Assembly (NCBI GenBank): GCA_002082245.2
Contig: NBTC02000002.1
Location: forward strand, 1,612,001-1,676,000
Source: Yersinia enterocolitica
GTDB lineage: Bacteria; Pseudomonadota; Gammaproteobacteria; Enterobacterales; Enterobacteriaceae
Direction: 5' to 3'
Length of the DNA: 64,000 bases
The position numbers were made by a program, and so were the translations under genes. Under the pieces are notes generated by a model. The model made no database searches. It was not told where the DNA came from and saw nothing but the letters and a program-made list of their open reading frames with translations. Shown here piece by piece: positions 60,334-64,000 of the stretch; positions within the stretch are counted from its first letter, which is position 1; each line of letters begins with the position of its first letter.

Positions 60334-61136
60334 GCCAACCACATTCATTAAAACCGGGCTGGGGGCACCATGTTAGTCAACCGATCGCACTTGATCCCTC
60401 GGTTGCCCAGTTAAAAAGTAAATTATTGAAAGATATCAAGCGCTCCGCCTATGTCTATCGGGTGGATTGTGGTGGCTGCAACGGCTGTGAGATTGAGATT
60501 TTCTCCTCAATCACCCCACTGTTCGACACCGAGCGCTTTGGTATCAAAGTAGTCGCCTCCCCCCGCCACGCGGATATTTTGCTGTTTACCGGTGCGGTTA
60601 CTCGCGCCATGCGCACACCGGCACTGCGCGCTTATGAATCGGCACCGGACCCAAAAATCTGCGTCTCTTACGGCGCGTGTGGTTGTGGTGGTGGCATCTT
60701 CCATGACCTGTACTGTGTCTGGGGTGGCAGCGATACCATCGTACCGATTGATGTGTACATTCCCGGTTGCCCGCCGACCCCAGCCGCAACCATCTATGGT
60801 TTTGCCGTGGCATTGGGTCTGCTGGAGCAAAAACTGAAAGGCGAAGAGCATCAGGAGAGTGCCGATGAACGCGTCGCGCTGATTCACCCCGATGCACCGC
60901 TCAATCTGCGAGTGCTGTTGGAGCGTGAAGCGCGCCGTATGGCCGGCTATCGCCAGGGGCGGGAAATCACCGACAGTTTCTTGTCGCTGCTGGCCAATCA
61001 GCCATTACCGGAATTTGAACAGCGCTGCCAGAACTACCTGCGCCAACAAGATGATCCGCGTCTGAGCGAGATATTCGCCAGCTTGCAACACATTGCCCTG
61101 ATACAATTGGCGGGAGGCAAAGCTGATGTCCGCTAA
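60330..61136 (+). CDS. hyfI: Hydrogenase-4 small subunit HyfI (NuoB-like)
   Basis: The 268-residue protein holds the [4Fe-4S] cluster next to the NiFe site: [11 protein letters not shown] (Cys47, Cys50, Cys53), [14 protein letters not shown] and [13 protein letters not shown]. It is somewhat longer than E. coli HyfI (252) because of a C-terminal extension (about 200-268). It overlaps hyfJ by 11 bp. Confidence 0.95.
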   Translation: MSQPHSLKPGWGHHVSQPIALDPSVAQLKSKLLKDIKRSAYVYRVDCGGCNGCEIEIFSSITPLFDTERFGIKVVASPRHADILLFTGAVTRAMRTPALRAYESAPDPKICVSYGACGCGGGIFHDLYCVWGGSDTIVPIDVYIPGCPPTPAATIYGFAVALGLLEQKLKGEEHQESADERVALIHPDAPLNLRVLLEREARRMAGYRQGREITDSFLSLLANQPLPEFEQRCQNYLRQQDDPRLSEIFASLQHIALIQLAGGKADVR

Positions 61137-61530
61137 GGTTATTTTCTATGCACTGAATCAGAAATTCCTCGACAGTGATGACGATATGCCCGAGCAAGCA
61201 CAACAAGTGATGTATTACTCACTGGCTATCGGCCACCATGTGGGGGTGATTGATTGCTTAAAAGCCATCATGGAATGCCCGCTGGCAGAATATGAACAAT
61301 GGTTTGGTCAGTTGCCCGCCGGCGAGGCTCACCGCAAGATGGCCGGTTTACTGAAGTTTGGTGAAATCACCATCGACAGTACCCATACCCAGTTATTGGC
61401 AAAAGCCTTCGCACCACTGGCTGAAAACTCCGCCTCACTCCACCAGCCATGGAGCCAACAACTGCTGCAAACCCTGTACGATATCGAGCAGGAACCTGCC
61501 ATCTATTTAATGGTGAAACGCCGCCCATGA
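61126..61530 (+). CDS. hyfJ: Hydrogenase-4 accessory protein HyfJ (HycH-like)
   Basis: This 134-residue protein matches HyfJ/HycH in size and in segments such as [41 protein letters not shown] and [14 protein letters not shown]. HycH is needed for processing of the hydrogenase-3 large subunit; a similar assembly role for hydrogenase-4 is inferred. No cofactor motif is visible. The stop overlaps the hycI start (ATGA). Confidence 0.92.
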   Translation: MSAKVIFYALNQKFLDSDDDMPEQAQQVMYYSLAIGHHVGVIDCLKAIMECPLAEYEQWFGQLPAGEAHRKMAGLLKFGEITIDSTHTQLLAKAFAPLAENSASLHQPWSQQLLQTLYDIEQEPAIYLMVKRRP

Positions 61531-62018
61531 ACATGCCACATCCCCCCGCCACTCACACCACCGCCCTCAATCTGGTGTTAACCGTTGGCAACAGCATGAT
61601 GGGCGATGACGGCGCAGGCCCACTACTGGCTGAACGCATGACACAACAACCACTGATTGACTGGCAGGTGATTGACGGTGGTTCGGCACCGGAAAATGTG
61701 GTGCATCGTATTCGCGCATTGCAACCGACGCGATTAGTTATTGTCGATGCTGCCGATATGGAGCTGCCGCCGGGTGAGATTCGCATCATTGACCCTGAGC
61801 GAATTGCCGAAATGTTTATCATGAGCACCCATAATTTACCGCTCAACTTTCTAATTGATCAGTTAAAGGAAGATATTAGCGAAGTCATTTTTGTAGGGAT
61901 TCAACCCACCTTAGTAGCGTTTTACTTCCCAATGACCGAGCCAGTAAAACAGGCGGTAGAAACGGTGTATCAACAACTGCCACACTGGCAAGGTGACGGT
62001 GGTTTCGCGCATTTATAG
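61527..62018 (+). CDS. hycI: Hydrogenase maturation endopeptidase HycI
   Basis: HycI removes the C-terminal extension of the large subunit after nickel insertion. The start at 61527 gives 163 residues; an earlier in-frame start would overlap hyfJ heavily. Family residues are in GNSMMGDDGAGPLLAE (the metal-binding Asp of DDG), VIDGGSAPENV and THNLPLNFLIDQLKEDI with its His. In E. coli, hycI belongs to the hyc operon; here it ends the hyf operon, supplying the protease for HyfG. Confidence 0.94.
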   Translation: MNMPHPPATHTTALNLVLTVGNSMMGDDGAGPLLAERMTQQPLIDWQVIDGGSAPENVVHRIRALQPTRLVIVDAADMELPPGEIRIIDPERIAEMFIMSTHNLPLNFLIDQLKEDISEVIFVGIQPTLVAFYFPMTEPVKQAVETVYQQLPHWQGDGGFAHL

Positions 62019-62027
62019 CGAAATGAC

Positions 62028-62061
62028 GGCATGCCGTCGTCAAATTTGCCGACGTCATGCC
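62028..62061 (+). terminator. Hairpin after hycI (putative terminator)
   Basis: GGCATGCCGTCG (62028-62039) pairs with CGACGTCATGCC (62050-62061) with one mismatch and a 10-base loop, 9 bp after the hycI stop. No T tract follows; it may limit read-through from hyf into hydN. Confidence 0.55.
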
Positions 62062-62159
62062 AGCCGACAGTTTCCTGTTAACCTCCCCGCCCACATCAGC
62101 ATCCACTAATCCTTTATAAAACAATCACATTTATTCACTTTTACCTGACCACTTCAAGT

Positions 62160-62175
62160 TGGCATAAACCATGCA
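62160..62175 (+). promoter_or_regulatory. Sigma-54 promoter of hydN-fdhF
   Basis: TGGCATAAACCATGCA has GG and GC 10 bases apart and fits the -24/-12 consensus at all but two positions. It would start transcription about 440 bp upstream of hydN, so the ERIC array lies in the leader RNA. Confidence 0.68.
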
Positions 62176-62234
62176 GTATGTAAGGTAATGAGCCAGATTA
62201 GCTGTTCTAAACGTGAATCTGCCAGATCTATCAA

Positions 62235-62609
<375 letters not shown>

Positions 62610-62626
62610 GGGAAGGAGAGAACACA

Positions 62627-63169
62627 ATGAACCGGTTCATAATCGCAGACCCCAAAAAGTGTATTGGCTGCCGCACCTGTGAGGTGGCCTGCGTGCTGGC
62701 ACACAACGGTGGCAAGCTGGACACGCTAACTAAAGCCAATTTCGCGCCTCGGCTGAAGGTGGTTAAAGGGCTAAATGTCAGTACCGCCATTATGTGTCGG
62801 CACTGTGAAGATGCCCCTTGTGCCAATGTTTGCCCGAACGGCGCAATTGTTCGGGCAGCGGACAGTATTCAAGTGTTGCAGGAAAAATGCATTGGCTGCA
62901 AAACCTGTGTCGTTGCCTGCCCGTATGGTGCGATGAGCGTCGTGACCAAACAGGTCGAAGTGATGTTTAACGGCCTCTCACAAGGATTCTGCCTGAAAGC
63001 CGAAGCACAGAAATGTGACTTGTGCGAAGGGCAAGCCGCCGGCCCGGCGTGTATCTCCGTTTGCCCAACGCAGGCGCTGCACATGATTGGCCGCGACACC
63101 ATGCAGGCCATGCTGCGCAAAAAACAGATGCGCGCTGCTTTGGATGAAGCCAACGAAATGAGCTTTTAG
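62627..63169 (+). CDS. hydN: HydN-like electron-transfer ferredoxin
   Basis: The start at 62627 gives 180 residues beginning MNRFIIADPKKCIGCRTCEV, with GGAAGGAGAG just upstream; an earlier in-frame start at 62558 lies inside the ERIC array. Cysteine clusters CIGCRTCEVAC, CRHCEDAPCANVCP, CIGCKTCVVACP and CDLCEG..CISVCP predict four [4Fe-4S] clusters. HydN (E. coli 175 residues) supports formate dehydrogenase H activity. It sits directly before fdhF and likely shares its transcript. Confidence 0.9.
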   Translation: MNRFIIADPKKCIGCRTCEVACVLAHNGGKLDTLTKANFAPRLKVVKGLNVSTAIMCRHCEDAPCANVCPNGAIVRAADSIQVLQEKCIGCKTCVVACPYGAMSVVTKQVEVMFNGLSQGFCLKAEAQKCDLCEGQAAGPACISVCPTQALHMIGRDTMQAMLRKKQMRAALDEANEMSF

Positions 63170-63173
63170 TCAA

Positions 63174-63203
63174 TAAGGCTGCGGCTCCAAGAACGAAGGG
63201 TAA
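63174..63203 (+). repeat. ERIC right-arm remnant before fdhF
   Basis: AAGGCTGCGGCTCCAAGAAC followed by GAAGGGTAAT resembles the ERIC right arms at 48412-48506 (GCTGTAGCTTCAAGGACGAA then GGGTAT). Its terminal GAAGGG is positioned as the ribosome-binding site of fdhF, 8 bases before the ATG. Confidence 0.55.
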
Positions 63204-63208
63204 TTATT

Positions 63209-64000
63209 ATGAAAAAAGCATTAACGGTCTGCCCGTACTGTGGCTCCGGCTGCAAAATCAATTTGCTGGTTGAGAATGGCAAAGTGGTTGGCGCTGAAGG
63301 CGCAAATGGCGTCACCAATCAGGGTGAGTTGTGTCTGAAAGGCTACTATGGTTGGGACTTTCTCAATGACACCAAATTGCTAACTCCGCGCCTTAAACAG
63401 CCGATGATCCGTCGCCAAAAAGGCGGCAAGCTGGAGGCGGTATCCTGGGATGAAGCGATTGAGTTTGCTAGCAGTAAACTGCGAGCAATCAAAGAAAAAT
63501 ATGGCCCGGAAGCCATTATGCATACCGGTTCATCCCGTGGCCCAGGCAATGAAACCAACTATGTGATGCAGAAATTTGCCCGTGCGGTTACCGGCAGCAA
63601 CAACATTGACTGCTGCGCCCGTGTTTGCCACGGCCCGTCGGTCGCCGGGCTGCAAGTGACATTGGGTAATGGCGCGATGAGTAATTCAATCTGCGAGATT
63701 GAAGATACCAAATGTATTTTAGTGTTTGGCTACAACGCCGCTGACTCCCATCCGATCGTGGCCCGCCGTATTCTGAAAGCCAAAGAAAAAGGCGCGAAAG
63801 TGATTGTCTGCGATCCACGCCATATCGAAACGGCGCGTATTGCAGATCTCTGGTTGCCCCTGAAAAACGGCTCCAATATGGCACTGGTGAATGCCTTTGC
63901 CAATGTGTTGATCACTGAAGAGCTGTACGATAAAGATTATGTCTCCCGCTATACCGAGGGCTTCGACGAGTACCGTGAAATCGTCGCCAAATACACCCCG
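63209..64000 (+). CDS. fdhF: Formate dehydrogenase H, cysteine variant (N-terminal part, cut by window)
   Basis: The frame runs open to the window edge, giving the first 264 residues of about 715. FdhF oxidises formate to CO2 with a molybdenum bis-MGD cofactor and a [4Fe-4S] cluster as part of formate hydrogenlyase. Cluster cysteines are Cys8, Cys11, Cys15 (CPYCGSGC) and Cys42 (GELCLKGYYGWDF, with Lys44). In E. coli residue 140 is selenocysteine (TGA); here codon 140 (63626-63628) is TGC, reading ARVCHGPSVAG, so this is a Cys form and His141 is kept. ATG with AAGGG upstream. Confidence 0.94.
   Translation, partial: MKKALTVCPYCGSGCKINLLVENGKVVGAEGANGVTNQGELCLKGYYGWDFLNDTKLLTPRLKQPMIRRQKGGKLEAVSWDEAIEFASSKLRAIKEKYGPEAIMHTGSSRGPGNETNYVMQKFARAVTGSNNIDCCARVCHGPSVAGLQVTLGNGAMSNSICEIEDTKCILVFGYNAADSHPIVARRILKAKEKGAKVIVCDPRHIETARIADLWLPLKNGSNMALVNAFANVLITEELYDKDYVSRYTEGFDEYREIVAKYTP

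Noticed and set aside
63629..63680. SECIS element after fdhF codon 140
   Set aside because: The codon is TGC, so no selenocysteine signal is required, and no E. coli-like apical hairpin was recognised.

Overview
The window is a continuous piece of enterobacterial chromosome, most like Yersinia (Y. enterocolitica group rather than Y. pestis/pseudotuberculosis). This rests on the gene order his-gnd, yegH-asmA-dcd-udk-mrp-metG and yohJ-yohK-cdd-maeA-sanA, on abundant ERIC-type intergenic repeats, and on a complete hydrogenase-4 operon. The species is inferred; no rRNA, tRNA, CRISPR array, transposase or integrase was seen.

1-6468 (+): the end of hisG, then hisD-C-B-H-A-F-IE as one tightly overlapping histidine operon, closed by a strong terminator. 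6751-28021 (-): gnd, then an AT-rich surface-polysaccharide block. Read in the direction of transcription from a JUMPstart/ops (RfaH-type) leader at about 28170, it holds manC and manB (GDP-mannose supply), wzm and wzt (ABC export of undecaprenyl-linked O-polysaccharide; Wzt has a C-terminal carbohydrate-binding domain), a methyltransferase, a KpsC/KpsS-like putative Kdo transferase with a C-terminal coiled coil, two glycosyltransferases, gmd and an Rmd-type reductase (GDP-6-deoxyhexose, probably GDP-D-rhamnose), two more glycosyltransferases (WbpY- and WbpZ-like), galU, galF, and a gtrA/gtrC/gtrB-like glycan-modification trio. The gene set resembles the D-rhamnan (A-band/common antigen) pathway of Pseudomonas aeruginosa. 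The coiled-coil protein is my best candidate for an undescribed component: a chain terminator and length ruler.

28514-38749: housekeeping genes yegH (+), dcuC (-), udk-dcd-asmA (-), mrp (-) and metG (+), with a tandem ERIC array between udk and mrp. 38854-49332: accessory and metabolic genes: an unknown membrane protein, an orphan periplasmic sugar-binding protein paired with an LVIVD-repeat beta-propeller protein, an MFS transporter, yohJK, cdd (with two CRP-type sites 50 bp apart), maeA and sanA.

49444-64000: formate hydrogenlyase locus. hypA-hypC (-) diverge from hyfABCDEFGHIJ-hycI (+), followed by hydN and the 5' part of fdhF. Three sigma-54 (-24/-12) promoters can be read: for hypA, hyfA and hydN. 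Together these genes would make formate dehydrogenase H, electron-carrier ferredoxins and the membrane [NiFe] hydrogenase-4 with its maturation protease. fdhF has cysteine at the position of E. coli selenocysteine 140. The hydN leader carries three tandem 126-bp ERIC copies, and a remnant ERIC arm appears to supply the fdhF ribosome-binding site.
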